From assembly GCF_042434745.1 (NCBI RefSeq), contig NZ_JBHLSS010000051.1: DNA of 64,000 nt. One strand, 5' to 3'. This document shows positions 1 through 8,336 of this stretch, one piece after another; position 1 is the stretch's first letter; every line of letters begins with the position of its first letter. A model generated the notes under the pieces. That model was not told the DNA's origin. It was given only the letters and a program-made list of their open reading frames with translations, and ran no database searches. The position numbers and the translations under genes are program-made. The stretch comes from Azotobacter paspali (GTDB lineage: Bacteria; Pseudomonadota; Gammaproteobacteria; Pseudomonadales; Pseudomonadaceae).

Positions 1-2
1 TG

Positions 3-353
3 TTGTCGGCGCAGGTTGGGGATGGCAAGCAGTACGGCTGTAGCCGGGACTTTGCCGCCTCGATCGGCTTAGCGCCACGGCAATACAGCACGGGTGGTCG
101 GAGCAACCTGCTGGGCATCAGCCAGCGCGGTGACAAGAACCCGCGACGGCTACTGGTGCAGTGCGCCAGGGTTTATCCGCAACCACTGGAACACCAACAA
201 GGGGCGTTGGCCTACTGGGTGCGCTCGCTACTCCAGCGACGCCACTCGAACGTAGTGGCATGCGCCCTGGCCAACAAGCTCGCCCGGATTGCCTGGGCTA
301 TCGCCGCCAACCATGCGGAATTTGAAGCAGGGCCAAGCGCTTGCGCCGCCTGA
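3..353 (+). mobile_element. IS110-family (IS1111 group) transposase, C-terminal part, cut by window edge
   Basis: The reading frame is open from the left edge and ends at 351-353. It encodes the C-terminal half of an IS1111-group transposase, the part carrying the Transposase_20 fold. Recognisable segments are SIGLAPRQYSTGG, LLGISQRGDKNPRRLLV and the closing ALANKLARIAWAIAAN. The N-terminal RuvC-like DEDD domain must lie left of the window, so I cannot tell whether the gene is intact. In the IS1111 group the long non-coding end lies downstream of the transposase, which here is the unusual palindromic DNA at 421-653. Confidence 0.75.
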
Positions 354-420
354 CCCTGCGGTTACCGCTGTACCACGAAACACTCTTCAGGTTTTGCGAT
401 AACTGAACAGCCGATGATGC

Positions 421-653
421 AGGGCAATCGCATGAAGCGCTCGCCTGATACCAGACTGGAAAGATTGTGTGATCCTTGGCATGGCTGCTTGCCGAGTAGC
501 CGGACAGTCCCCGTTTCGGCCCCCCGGCCGAAACAGGAAGTATCCAGCCCCTCGGCAAGCAGCCGATGCACCGGATTTGAAGACCACGCCGGAACGACCA
601 GGCACACAATCTTTCCAGTCCGGTATCGGAAAGACATTTCATGCGATTGCCCT
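421..653. repeat. Nested four-stem imperfect palindrome
   Basis: Four inverted repeats lie inside one another. The outer arms 421-436 and 638-653 pair perfectly over 16 nt. Arms 447-471 and 603-627 pair over 25 nt with one mismatch. Arms 483-496 and 551-564 pair perfectly over 14 nt. A 9-bp hairpin at 513-534 (GTTTCGGCC with GGCCGAAAC) closes the centre. No convincing protein is encoded. It may be a structured RNA of the adjacent IS1111-type element, or a palindromic repeat that the element targeted. Part of it recurs elsewhere in the window. Confidence 0.8.
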
Positions 654-851
654 GGCCGATGATGTGAACGGCTCACCGGCCTGGTGGATACCCTGTAGAA
701 ACGATTGGCTCTCGAAGCCGCGGTTTTTCTTAGGACCATCAGGCGCGACTCTCATCGTGGCGCGGGGCATGCCCCAGACAGATGCCAGATAGATTCAAGC
801 AAGGTAAATACTCATCGCTGATCGGTGTTGCAAAAACGGGGATGACCATAG

Positions 852-1214
852 ATTCCGTTTCGAACGGAGAAACCCACCGCAGGCTCAGCAGGAGGCCGGC
901 CGGAGCCCTATGCCCTGTTGAACGAAGACCAGTGCTACTTCCTGCTGGCGCTATCGCAAAACACCGACATCGTGGTGGATTTGAAGGCAGACCTGATTGC
1001 TGCTTTCCGCGAAACCCGCGACTGCGCCAGCGTGACGGACGCACAGTACTTGCCGCTCCACCACGCTATGCACGACGAGGTAGTGGCCCTGGCCCGGCGC
1101 GCCAAGGAGTGCGGCAGTAACATGCCGGAGCGCATATTTCACATCAACGCTAACAAGGCCCTGAACATCGTCATGGGGATCGCCAGCGGCGAGCGCGACA
1201 CGCTGACCACATGA
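852..1214 (+). pseudogene. Rha-like phage regulatory protein, C-terminal fragment
   Basis: The frame is open from 852, just after a TAG, to the stop at 1214, without a credible start or ribosome binding site. The product contains PYALLNEDQCYFLLALSQNT followed by DLKADLIAAFRETRD, which resembles the pattern in Rha-family phage regulators, where an amino-terminal segment would precede it. That part is missing, so I read this as a 5'-truncated remnant. Its position just before a conjugation-type signal peptidase fits accessory gene content of an integrative element. The family assignment is by motif memory and is moderate. Confidence 0.45.
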
Positions 1215-1334
1215 GGCGCGGGGCATCGCGCCCGCCGCCGTGTCGCCCGCGTACTGACGCACGTTGGGCAACCGTCTGGCTACACACCTGCCGCTACCCG
1301 AATACGCCGCCTGGCTAGCCAGGAGGATGCTGCC

Positions 1335-1931
1335 ATGACCACCCATTCGGCCACCACGAACGCACACAAAGCCGCGCGGCGTTGTCGCTCGCGCCTGCGC
1401 GCTCGCATCGTGCTGGCGGGCTTCGCCGCCGTCGACCTCGCTTCGCTGGCCTGGGCAGCGTTCGTGCAGCAACTCCCACGGTTGATCTACAACCCATCCG
1501 ACAGCGTTCCTGTCGGCTGGTATCGCATCGATCCAATCCAGCACCGGGCCGACGCGCTGCTACGTCGGCCGGAAGTGGGCAACATCATCCTGACCCGATT
1601 GCCTGCTGATGCTGCCACGCTCGCTGCGCAACGCGGCTACCTGCCTCTACACGCTCCGCTGCTCAAGCGCGTGGGCGCGGGCGCGCCACAACACGTTTGC
1701 ATCGTCGCCGGTCAGGTACGCATCGACGACGTGCCGGTGGCCGCCGCGTTGCCTGCTGATCGGCTAGGCCGCCCGCTGCTATGGCCGCATTGCCGTCCGC
1801 TGGCCGAGGGCGAGCTGTTCCCGTTGAGCGTCACCAATCCGGCCTCGTTCGACAGCCGTTATTCCGGGCCAGTCAGCGCATTCGCCGTGATCGGCGTCGC
1901 GCATCCGGTTTGGCTAAAAACACCCCCATGA
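1335..1931 (+). CDS. traF: S26-family signal peptidase, conjugal transfer TraF type
   Basis: 198 residues, starting at ATG 1335 behind a strong AGGAGG at 1321-1326. An N-terminal hydrophobic segment (about residues 29-47) is followed by YNPSDSVPVGWYRI, the serine-containing signature of TraF/LepB peptidases. The later LLKRVG supplies the expected catalytic lysine. TraF proteases mature the conjugative pilin in IncP-like systems and in many integrative and conjugative elements, where the gene sits close to a DUF3363 relaxase. A relaxase remnant is indeed found 650 bp downstream. The gene itself looks intact, although its conjugative partners here are broken or absent, so its present role is unclear. 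Confidence 0.8.
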   Translation: MTTHSATTNAHKAARRCRSRLRARIVLAGFAAVDLASLAWAAFVQQLPRLIYNPSDSVPVGWYRIDPIQHRADALLRRPEVGNIILTRLPADAATLAAQRGYLPLHAPLLKRVGAGAPQHVCIVAGQVRIDDVPVAAALPADRLGRPLLWPHCRPLAEGELFPLSVTNPASFDSRYSGPVSAFAVIGVAHPVWLKTPP

Positions 1932-2020
1932 TGGCCGCCGATTCGCTGTACGTTGTCGTGCATCTCACCGTGCCGCCTCGCCTGCCCTCTGGTCGCACAG
2001 TACGAGGTAGATGGCAGCAC

Positions 2021-2458
2021 TCAACGACGGCGCTTTTCAAGGCGTATGTCGCCCTCGCCGATGTCTTGTTCATTGCTCCATCCAAGGTGGCGATAGAAGC
2101 CAGCGGCACGACTTGTCTCGGCAGTTTCGAGCCACGCGAGAGTGTGCGTCGAGAACAAGGCTTCCTCAGCCGCTTGCACCAGTTTCTGGCCGATCCCTTT
2201 TCCTTCGTGAGACGGAAGAACGAACGCAGCAAACAGCGATCCTTCATCGGAATCAATCATCGAAAAGCCGACGATCTGCGCATCCTCGCAGGCCACCCAG
2301 GCGCAAGGCGCACCTTGGATCATCTCCATCACCGAAGCCTCGGTAATTCCCATCTCGGACAATTCGGTCACCGTCAGCGCATTTTCATTGACTGACGTTC
2401 TAACACGAAAGATTCCCCCGACATCGGATGGCTGGGCCAATCTGATTTGAATAGGCAT
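2021..2458 (-). CDS. GNAT-family N-acetyltransferase
   Basis: 145 residues, read from ATG 2458. The protein begins MPIQIRLAQPSDVGGIFRVR, a typical GNAT beta1-alpha1 opening. It carries the acetyl-CoA pyrophosphate-loop region as FAAFVLPSHEGKGIGQKLV (family pattern R/Q-x-x-G-x-G/A) and ends with the usual SRAAGFYRHLGW motif of the C-terminal fold. The acceptor substrate cannot be told from sequence. It lies on the opposite strand between the traF-like gene and the relaxase remnant, so it is probably cargo inserted into a conjugative element. Confidence 0.8.
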   Translation of the reverse strand: MPIQIRLAQPSDVGGIFRVRTSVNENALTVTELSEMGITEASVMEMIQGAPCAWVACEDAQIVGFSMIDSDEGSLFAAFVLPSHEGKGIGQKLVQAAEEALFSTHTLAWLETAETSRAAGFYRHLGWSNEQDIGEGDIRLEKRRR

Positions 2459-2585
2459 AGCAGTCTCAAAATCCCTTATCGGGATCATCATAGCCGTGCA
2501 GTCTGCGCAGCAATAGCGATGATCATTGCTGTGCATCTCATCGTGCCATGCGGCGTGTCTTTCCGGTGGCTGCTGCCGTGTCGTC

Positions 2586-3819
2586 GCGCGAGAGCGGTGG
2601 GCGAGCCTCGACCGCACCCCGCAACGCGAGGCCGGCGAGGATGGCCGAGTGCAGATCGAACGCTTTAATGAACCAAAGCTGCAACGCCAACGCCTGCTGC
2701 TGATCGGCCGGCTGCAACGCTCGCAGGGCCTGGGCTTGGCCGACCAGACGCAGCCCGGCACCTGGGCCGTCCATGCCGATGCCGAGAAGACTTTGCGCGC
2801 CCTGGGCGAGCGTGGCGACATCATCCGCATCATGCAGCGGGCCATGAGCGGCCAGCCGCGCGAGCTGGCGGTGTTCGAGCCGGGCGACAATGGACGAACC
2901 ATCATCGGCCGCGTGGCTGCCAAGGAGCCGGCCGACGAGTTGCATGACCGCGGCCATCTGGTTATCGACGGGGTGGACAGCAAGGCCCACTACGTCGCGC
3001 TGAACGCCCGCGACGAACTGGCGAACTATCCCACCGGAGCCGTGATGGAGGTACGCAGTTCCGCCAAGGTGCGGGCAGCCGACAAGAATATCGCCGCTCT
3101 GGCGAGCGATGGCCTGTAACGCACCGATTATCACTTGGCGATCGAGCAAGGCCGGACGCGACCCGCAGGAAGTTGTTGCGGCCCACGTTCGCCGGCTCGA
3201 AGCCCTGCGCCGCGCCGGCATCGCAGAGCGCGTGGCCGAAGGCTTATGGAAGATGCCGGACGACCTGACCGAGCGTGGCCGCCAGTACGATGCGCAACGT
3301 TTGGGAGGTGTGGCGGTGGAACTGAAATCGCATCTGCCGATTGAGCGGCAGGCGCGCGTCATTGGGGCCATTTGGCTCGACCAGCAACTGATCGGCGGCG
3401 GCCGAGGATTGGGCGACCTGGGCTTTGATGGCGACGCCAAGCAGGCGATACAGCAGCGTGCCGATTTCCCGGCCGAACAGGGGCTGGCCGAGCGGCGCGG
3501 GCAGCGTGTGACTCTTGCGCGCAACCAGCTGGGCACACTGCGCAACCGGGAACTGGCACAGGCTGCCAAAGACATTGCCACCGAAACCGGCCTAAAGCAT
3601 CGTCCTGTCACGGACGGGCAGCGTGTGGCTGGCATCTGTCGCCGATCCGTCATGTTCGCCAGCGGACGCTACGCGATGCTGGACGCCAGCATGGGGTTCA
3701 GCCTGGTGCCGTCGCGGTCGGTGATCGAGCAGCGGCTGGGGCAGCAGATAGCCGCAACGGTGCGCGGCGGTGGCGTTTCCTGGGAGAGCGGGTGGCAACG
3801 TGGGCCTGCCATCGGGTAG
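2586..3819 (+). pseudogene. DUF3363 relaxase/mobilization nuclease, 5'-truncated and frame-disrupted
   Basis: The C-terminal half of the large ICE-type relaxase with a DUF3363 domain is readable, with segments such as DGRVQIERFNEP, GTWAVHADAEKTLRALGERG and later VAVELKSHLPIERQARVIG. The N-terminal nuclease domain is absent. At 3117-3119 a TAA interrupts the frame directly after NIAALASDGL. The continuation RTDYHLAIEQG stays in that frame, and a further shift is needed to reach GRDPQEVVAAHVRRLEALRR, which runs to 3819. So there is one nonsense change plus a frameshift. A second copy of the 3' end lies at 6145-6300. Confidence 0.8.
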
Positions 3820-3835
3820 CCGTCCTGGCGACGCT

Positions 3836-4750
3836 TCAAGCCAAATCCTGCGCGACCTGTTCGGCTAGAAAATCGAGCAGCACCCTGACTCTTGCAGGCA
3901 CATGGCGACCAGGCCCGACGAACACCGCATGAATGTCTTCCACGGCGCCAACGTCGTGATTTTCCAGCAAGGCCACCAGCTTGCCGGCGGCGAGGTCGGC
4001 AGCGACATGGTAGCGCGCTAGCCGGGCCACCCCGACCCCGGCCAGCGCTATCTGGCGCATGCTCTCGCCATCGCCCAGGCGCAGATCGCCCGACGGTGCG
4101 ATGGCGATGTGCGCGCCATCGCCGTCGATGAAGGGCCAGGCGTCCACATGCCGGGCGTAGTTGAAGCCTAGACGCCGGTGCTGGTGCAGGTCTGCGGGCC
4201 GTTGCGGGGTGCCGGCGCGGCGCAGGTATTCCGGCGAGGCCACCACCACCAGGCCGCTGGCGCCCAGCCGGCGCTGGGCCAGGCGCGAATCGGGCAGCGG
4301 CCCGGTGCGGATCGCCACGTCGCTGCGGTCGTCGAGCAGATCGACCACAATGTCGCTCAGCGTCACGTCCAGTTGCACGTCCGGGTAGCGTTGCAGAAAT
4401 TCCTCTAGACGCGGCAGCAGGTAGTGGACGCCGAAGGCCACCTGGCTGTTGATCCGCACGCGCCCGCGCGGCGACCCCACTTGCGCGGCCTCGTGCTCGG
4501 CGCAGTCGATGTCGTCGAGGATGCGCAGGCAGCGTTCATGGAAGGCACTGCCTTCAGGCGTGAGCTGCAGCTTGCGCGTCGTGCGATGCAGCAGCTTCGT
4601 TCCCAGGCGCGTTTCCAGGCGATGGATGAGCTTGCTGATGGCTGAGGCCGTCATGCCCAGCGGCTCGGCGGCCGCAGTGAAACCTTCAGCGGCGACCACC
4701 GCGACGAACACTTCCATCTCGAAGGCGCGATTGATGTTCTGTCGAGACAT
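3836..4750 (-). CDS. LysR-family transcriptional regulator
   Basis: 304 residues from ATG 4750; an upstream in-frame ATG at 4789 would add 13 residues of poor character. The N-terminal winged helix-turn-helix reads FVAVVAAEGFTAAAEPLG then ASAISKLIHRLETRLGTKL, and the LysR substrate-binding fold follows (SDIVVDLLDDRSDVAIRTG and LVVVASPEYLRRAG). It is divergent to an MFS exporter gene at 4860 with about 110 bp between the starts. This is the classical arrangement for a LysR protein controlling a neighbouring efflux pump. The effector is unknown. Confidence 0.88.
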   Translation of the reverse strand: MSRQNINRAFEMEVFVAVVAAEGFTAAAEPLGMTASAISKLIHRLETRLGTKLLHRTTRKLQLTPEGSAFHERCLRILDDIDCAEHEAAQVGSPRGRVRINSQVAFGVHYLLPRLEEFLQRYPDVQLDVTLSDIVVDLLDDRSDVAIRTGPLPDSRLAQRRLGASGLVVVASPEYLRRAGTPQRPADLHQHRRLGFNYARHVDAWPFIDGDGAHIAIAPSGDLRLGDGESMRQIALAGVGVARLARYHVAADLAAGKLVALLENHDVGAVEDIHAVFVGPGRHVPARVRVLLDFLAEQVAQDLA

Positions 4751-4859
4751 TTGCGGAATCCATTTCAGTGGTGAATTGAACTGAAGCATCTATTTCATCA
4801 TGGCTACTCCCTCTACGCTCCGCAGAACTCGATCCATTTCGTCCGTTCCGGAGTGCTTG

Positions 4860-6077
4860 ATGTCCGTTTCCTCCCAGCGCAGTACCTTGCCCGCCTTGTT
4901 GTCCATGATGGTCGGTGGCTTCGCCATCGGCACCACCGAGTACGCCAGCGTCGGCGTGCTGCCGCAGATCGCCGATGACTTCGGGGTCAACCTGGCACGG
5001 GCTGGGCTGGTCGTCAGCGGCTATGCACTGGGCGTCAGCTTCGGATCGCCGATTCTCGCGGCGCTGACGGGAAAGCTGTCGCGCAAGACGCTGATGCTGG
5101 CGGTGATGGCCTTGTTCGTCCTGGCCAATGCGACCGCCGCGTTGAGCGCGAGCTATGAGTTCCTCATCGTCGCGCGCATCGTCTCGGCCTTGCCGCATGG
5201 CATCTTCTTCGGTGTCGGCGCAGCGATCGCCGCAAGTCTCGTGGGGGAAGATCGACGTGCCTCGGCGGTGGCGATCGTGTTCGGCGGCCTGACGATCGCG
5301 GTCGCCGCCGGTGTGCCGATCGCGACCGTCATCGGCCAGCGCCTGGGCTGGCCGATGGCCTACGGGTTCGTCGCGGCCATCGGTCTGCTGTCGCTGCTGG
5401 CGATGGCGGCCACCTTGCCGCGCAAGATCGACATCGCGCCGGCCGGCGGCCTCATCGAACAGGTCAAGGTGCTGGGCAGCGGGCGCCTGCTGATCGCCTT
5501 CGGCATGAACTTCTGCGCCTGGGGCGGCACCTTTGTCGCCTTCGCCTACCTGCCCAGCATTCTGGCCGACATCACCGGCTTCGGCCCGAACGGCGTGGCC
5601 TGGATGCTGGCTCTCTACGGCGTGTCGGTGATCGTCGGCAACTTCCTTGGCGGACGCGTCTCCGACAAAAAGGTGGTGCCGGCGCTGGCGTTGATGCTCG
5701 GCGCGCAGGCGGCGGTGCTGCTGCTCTTCACCTTCACGGCATCGTCTATGCCCGGCTCGATCCTGACGCTCGGCGTGCTCGGTGCGCTGATGTTCTGCAA
5801 CGTGCCGGGGCTGGCGCTGTACGTCGTGCAGCTTGCCCAGCGCCACCGGCCCGGCAACGTGGACATCGCCTCGACCCTCAACGTATCGGCGGCGAATGCC
5901 GGCATCGCGCTCGGCGCCTTCATCGGCGGCCTGGTGGCGGATTCCCGCCTGGGCTTGGGCGCGACGCCATGGGTCGGCGCGATCATGGTCGGCGTGGGCC
6001 TGCTGCTGACGGTGTGGAGTGGCTGGCTGGACCGGAGGCAGCCCGTAGGCGATCTCGTGCCCGTGGATGGTGCGTGA
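4860..6077 (+). CDS. MFS transporter, AraJ-like drug/sugar efflux type
   Basis: 405 residues from ATG 4860; an in-frame ATG at 4800 would give 425 residues, but the extra residues are not membrane-like. It has twelve predicted hydrophobic segments. The MFS loop motif after TM2 appears as ALTGKLSRKTLMLAVMALF. Helix 1 holds FAIGTTEYASVGVLPQIA, typical of the arabinose-efflux/AraJ group of drug:proton antiporters. It sits in the inner membrane, divergent from a LysR gene and flanked by two copies of relaxase 3'-end sequence. The substrate is unknown. Confidence 0.88.
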   Translation: MSVSSQRSTLPALLSMMVGGFAIGTTEYASVGVLPQIADDFGVNLARAGLVVSGYALGVSFGSPILAALTGKLSRKTLMLAVMALFVLANATAALSASYEFLIVARIVSALPHGIFFGVGAAIAASLVGEDRRASAVAIVFGGLTIAVAAGVPIATVIGQRLGWPMAYGFVAAIGLLSLLAMAATLPRKIDIAPAGGLIEQVKVLGSGRLLIAFGMNFCAWGGTFVAFAYLPSILADITGFGPNGVAWMLALYGVSVIVGNFLGGRVSDKKVVPALALMLGAQAAVLLLFTFTASSMPGSILTLGVLGALMFCNVPGLALYVVQLAQRHRPGNVDIASTLNVSAANAGIALGAFIGGLVADSRLGLGATPWVGAIMVGVGLLLTVWSGWLDRRQPVGDLVPVDGA

Positions 6078-6144
6078 GGTCATGGACCGGCTAGGTGCTC
6101 GGTCCCGGAATGTGCCGCTGCCGCCCAAGACCGGATTCGAGCAG

Positions 6145-6300
6145 TAGGCGCTACGCGATGCGCGATGACGACCAGGAATTAGGCATGGTGCCGTGGTGGC
6201 CGGTAGTCGAACAGCGGCTGGGGCAGCACCCGCCGCGACGCTACGCGGTGGCGGGGTATCGCGCGAGTTGGGTGGCCCTTCGGTTGGATCGCTCTCGGGG
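6145..6300 (+). pseudogene. Second remnant of the DUF3363 relaxase 3' end
   Basis: This short stretch repeats the carboxy terminus of the relaxase at 3680-3819. One frame reads RRYAMRDDDQELGMVPWWPV then VEQRLGQH. After a shift another frame reads AATLRGGGVSRELGG. The intact-side copy has the same order: RYAMLD, GFSLVPSRSV, IEQRLGQQ and AATVRGGGVSWE. It has the same orientation as the first copy, so the LysR/MFS pair lies between direct repeats of the relaxase end. Confidence 0.7.
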
Positions 6301-6314
6301 CGCGTGATGCCGCC

Positions 6315-6671
6315 CTACGAGTCCGTCGGTGCTGGTGCGATCACATGCGCTTCGCCCCAGGACTTCAGCGCCAACAGGATGGGCTCGAGCGTCCGGCCCA
6401 GCGGGGTCAGGCTGTACTCGACCTTGGGTGGCACCTGCGCATAGATCTTCCGATGCACCAGCCCATCGGCTTCCAGCTCCCGCAACTGGTTCGTCAGCAT
6501 GCGCTGAGTGCAGTTCTGCAATTGCCGGCGCAGTTGGTTGAAGCGCATGGGGCCTTCCAGGAGGTGGAAAAGCACCACGCCTTTCCACTTGCCATCGATC
6601 AATTGCAGCGTCCTCTCGACGGGACAGCCCGGACCGCAGTCCAGACGCGCATGGTGGGTACGAGCCATCAC
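6315..6671 (-). CDS. HxlR-family transcriptional regulator
   Basis: 118 residues. The typical HxlR winged helix-turn-helix is complete: CGPGCPVERTLQLIDGKWK, then LFHLLEGPMRFNQLRRQL, then TQRMLTNQLRELEADGLVHR and the closing YSLTPLGRTLEPIL. Cys12 and Cys16 resemble the redox- or electrophile-sensing cysteines of HxlR/HypR proteins. It is divergent from an NADPH:quinone-oxidoreductase-like gene (start 6773), and in this family such a neighbour is commonly the target. The 100-bp intergenic region contains an AT-rich stretch (ACACTATATGCATTTTATGT) that could hold the operator. Confidence 0.88.
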   Translation of the reverse strand: MMARTHHARLDCGPGCPVERTLQLIDGKWKGVVLFHLLEGPMRFNQLRRQLQNCTQRMLTNQLRELEADGLVHRKIYAQVPPKVEYSLTPLGRTLEPILLALKSWGEAHVIAPAPTDS

Positions 6672-6772
6672 GGTATCCTTTTTGACACTATATGCATTTT
6701 ATGTGCGTTCTTGCGGAAAGTAGCACAACACATATTCTCCATTTCCCCCCAACTGAAACGGAGGAACTCCCC

Positions 6773-7801
6773 ATGCAAGCCATTGGATACCGTGTGCCGG
6801 GCGCGCTCGATCGCGAAGATACCCTGGTCGACATCACCCTGGAAACGCCCAACGCCAAGGGATACGACCTGCTCGTTGCCGTGAAGGCCATCTCGGTGAA
6901 TCCCGTGGATACCAAGGTCCGCCAAGGCATGGCGCCGGAAGCGGGCGCCTGGAAGGTGCTCGGCTGGGATGCCGCGGGCGTGGTCGTGGCAGTCGGCGAG
7001 GCGGTCCGGAATTTTGCGCCCGGCGACGAGATCTACTACGCGGGCGCACTCGGCCGCCCAGGGACCAATGCGCAATTCCACCTGGTGGACGAGCGGATCG
7101 TCGCGCGCAAGCCGGCGTCGCTGGGCTTCGCCGATGCCGCCGCACTTCCGCTGACCGCCATTACCGCCTGGGAAACCCTGTTCGACCGGCTGCGGGTGAC
7201 CACCCCCGTGCCCAGCGCGGCCCCAGCATTGCTCATCATCGGAGGCGCTGGCGGCGTGGGCTCCATCGCCATCCAACTGGCCCGCGCCATGACCGAGCTG
7301 ACGGTCATCGCCACCGCCTCCCGTCCGGAGACGGCGGACTGGTGCCGTGTGCTCGGCGCGCATTTCATCGTCGATCATTCCCAGCCGCTGGCTGCGCAGG
7401 TCGCGGCATTGCCGCTGGGCGCGGCGCCGGCTTTCGTCTTCTCCACGACGAACACCGACATGCACCTGCCCGCCATCGCGGAACTGATCGCGGCGCAGGG
7501 CCGTTTCGCGCTCATCGACGATCCGGCGGTCCTCGACGTCAATCCCTTCAAGCGCAAGAGCGTTTCCGTGCATTGGGAATTCATGTTCACCCGCTCGATG
7601 TTCGAAACCGCCGACATCGCCGCGCAGGGAGAATTACTGGCCCAGGTCGCGCGTCTGGTCGATGCCGGGACGATCCGCACCACCCGCACCGAGACCTTCA
7701 GTCCGATCGATGCAGCCAATCTCAGGCGCGCACATGCCCTGGTCGAGAGCGGCCGTACCCGAGGCAAGATCGTCCTCGAAGGCTTCGGTGGTGGCCTATG
7801 A
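6773..7801 (+). CDS. Zinc-type alcohol dehydrogenase-like / quinone oxidoreductase family protein
   Basis: 342 residues from ATG 6773, behind GGAGG at 6761-6765. It is an MDR-superfamily oxidoreductase: a GroES-like N-domain (KAISVNPVDTKVRQG and LGWDAAGVVVAVGEAV) followed by a Rossmann fold with IIGGAGGVGSIAIQLAR for NADPH. It lacks the structural zinc cysteines, as expected for the quinone-reductase/zeta-crystallin branch. The likely role is reduction of quinones or enones. The next gene overlaps its stop (ATGA at 7798-7801), so the two are translationally coupled. Control by the divergent HxlR protein is inferred. Confidence 0.88.
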   Translation: MQAIGYRVPGALDREDTLVDITLETPNAKGYDLLVAVKAISVNPVDTKVRQGMAPEAGAWKVLGWDAAGVVVAVGEAVRNFAPGDEIYYAGALGRPGTNAQFHLVDERIVARKPASLGFADAAALPLTAITAWETLFDRLRVTTPVPSAAPALLIIGGAGGVGSIAIQLARAMTELTVIATASRPETADWCRVLGAHFIVDHSQPLAAQVAALPLGAAPAFVFSTTNTDMHLPAIAELIAAQGRFALIDDPAVLDVNPFKRKSVSVHWEFMFTRSMFETADIAAQGELLAQVARLVDAGTIRTTRTETFSPIDAANLRRAHALVESGRTRGKIVLEGFGGGL

Positions 7802-8187
7802 AGACGGGGGACACCATGATGAGCAGCATTGCATTGAAGACCGTGCAGGCGTGGTATCGCACGGGCGATCCCCAACTTTTGTCGCCCGACATCGAATGGC
7901 GGGTACTGGAGAGCTTCCCGTCCGGCGGTCTCTATCGCGGCAGGCAGGTGGTCATCGATCGCTTCTTTCCCGCGGTGAAGGCGCATTTCGCCGCTTACGA
8001 AACGCGCCCGGAGACCTTCATGGCCGATGGCGATACCGTCATCGCCACGGGGCGCTATCGCGTGCAGGGAAGATCCGGCATCGCCGCCGACGTGGACTTC
8101 GCGCATGTCTGGACGGTCCGCGATGGTGTGATTGTCGCTTTCCGGCAGATCGCCGATACCGCTGCGCTCAACGCAGTCTTGAGCTGA
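7798..8187 (+). CDS. SnoaL-like / nuclear transport factor 2 family protein
   Basis: 129 residues from ATG 7798, overlapping the stop of the oxidoreductase; a second ATG at 7816 is possible. The sequence has the compact NTF2-like alpha+beta cone: LSPDIEWRVLESFPSGG, an FFPAVKAHF helix, then GDTVIATGRYRVQG and DFAHVWTVRDGVIVAFRQI. Such proteins are small isomerase/hydrolase-like or binding folds and cannot be assigned a substrate. Coupling to the oxidoreductase suggests that they act on the same xenobiotic or electrophile. Confidence 0.8.
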   Translation: MKTGDTMMSSIALKTVQAWYRTGDPQLLSPDIEWRVLESFPSGGLYRGRQVVIDRFFPAVKAHFAAYETRPETFMADGDTVIATGRYRVQGRSGIAADVDFAHVWTVRDGVIVAFRQIADTAALNAVLS

Positions 8188-8223
8188 ACCCGTGGGGGAA
8201 TGGGGTCAGGTTGACTTCGGCTC

Positions 8224-8277
8224 GATCATGGTGGGTGTCGGCCTGCTGTTGATGGTGTGGAGCGGCTGGCTGGACGG
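8224..8277 (+). pseudogene. Fragment duplicating the MFS transporter C-terminus
   Basis: About 54 bp encode SIMVGVGLLLMVWSGWLDG in a frame that runs on without family similarity. It nearly matches the end of the MFS gene at 5981-6034 (AIMVGVGLLLTVWSGWLDR), also at the DNA level, with only a handful of differences. It lies directly after the SnoaL-like gene and in the same orientation as its source. It looks like the scar of a duplication or recombination event. Confidence 0.7.
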
Positions 8278-8336
8278 GCGCGGCCGGTGCCGGTTGCAGC
8301 GGTGTCGGCCGACGACGCCCAAGGACACCGAGCCTG

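Noticed and set aside
4686..6128. 480-codon open frame on the minus strand over the MFS gene
   Set aside because: The translation is rich in Q, H, R and D with no domain, as expected of the antisense of a GC-rich gene; the plus-strand MFS protein is clear.
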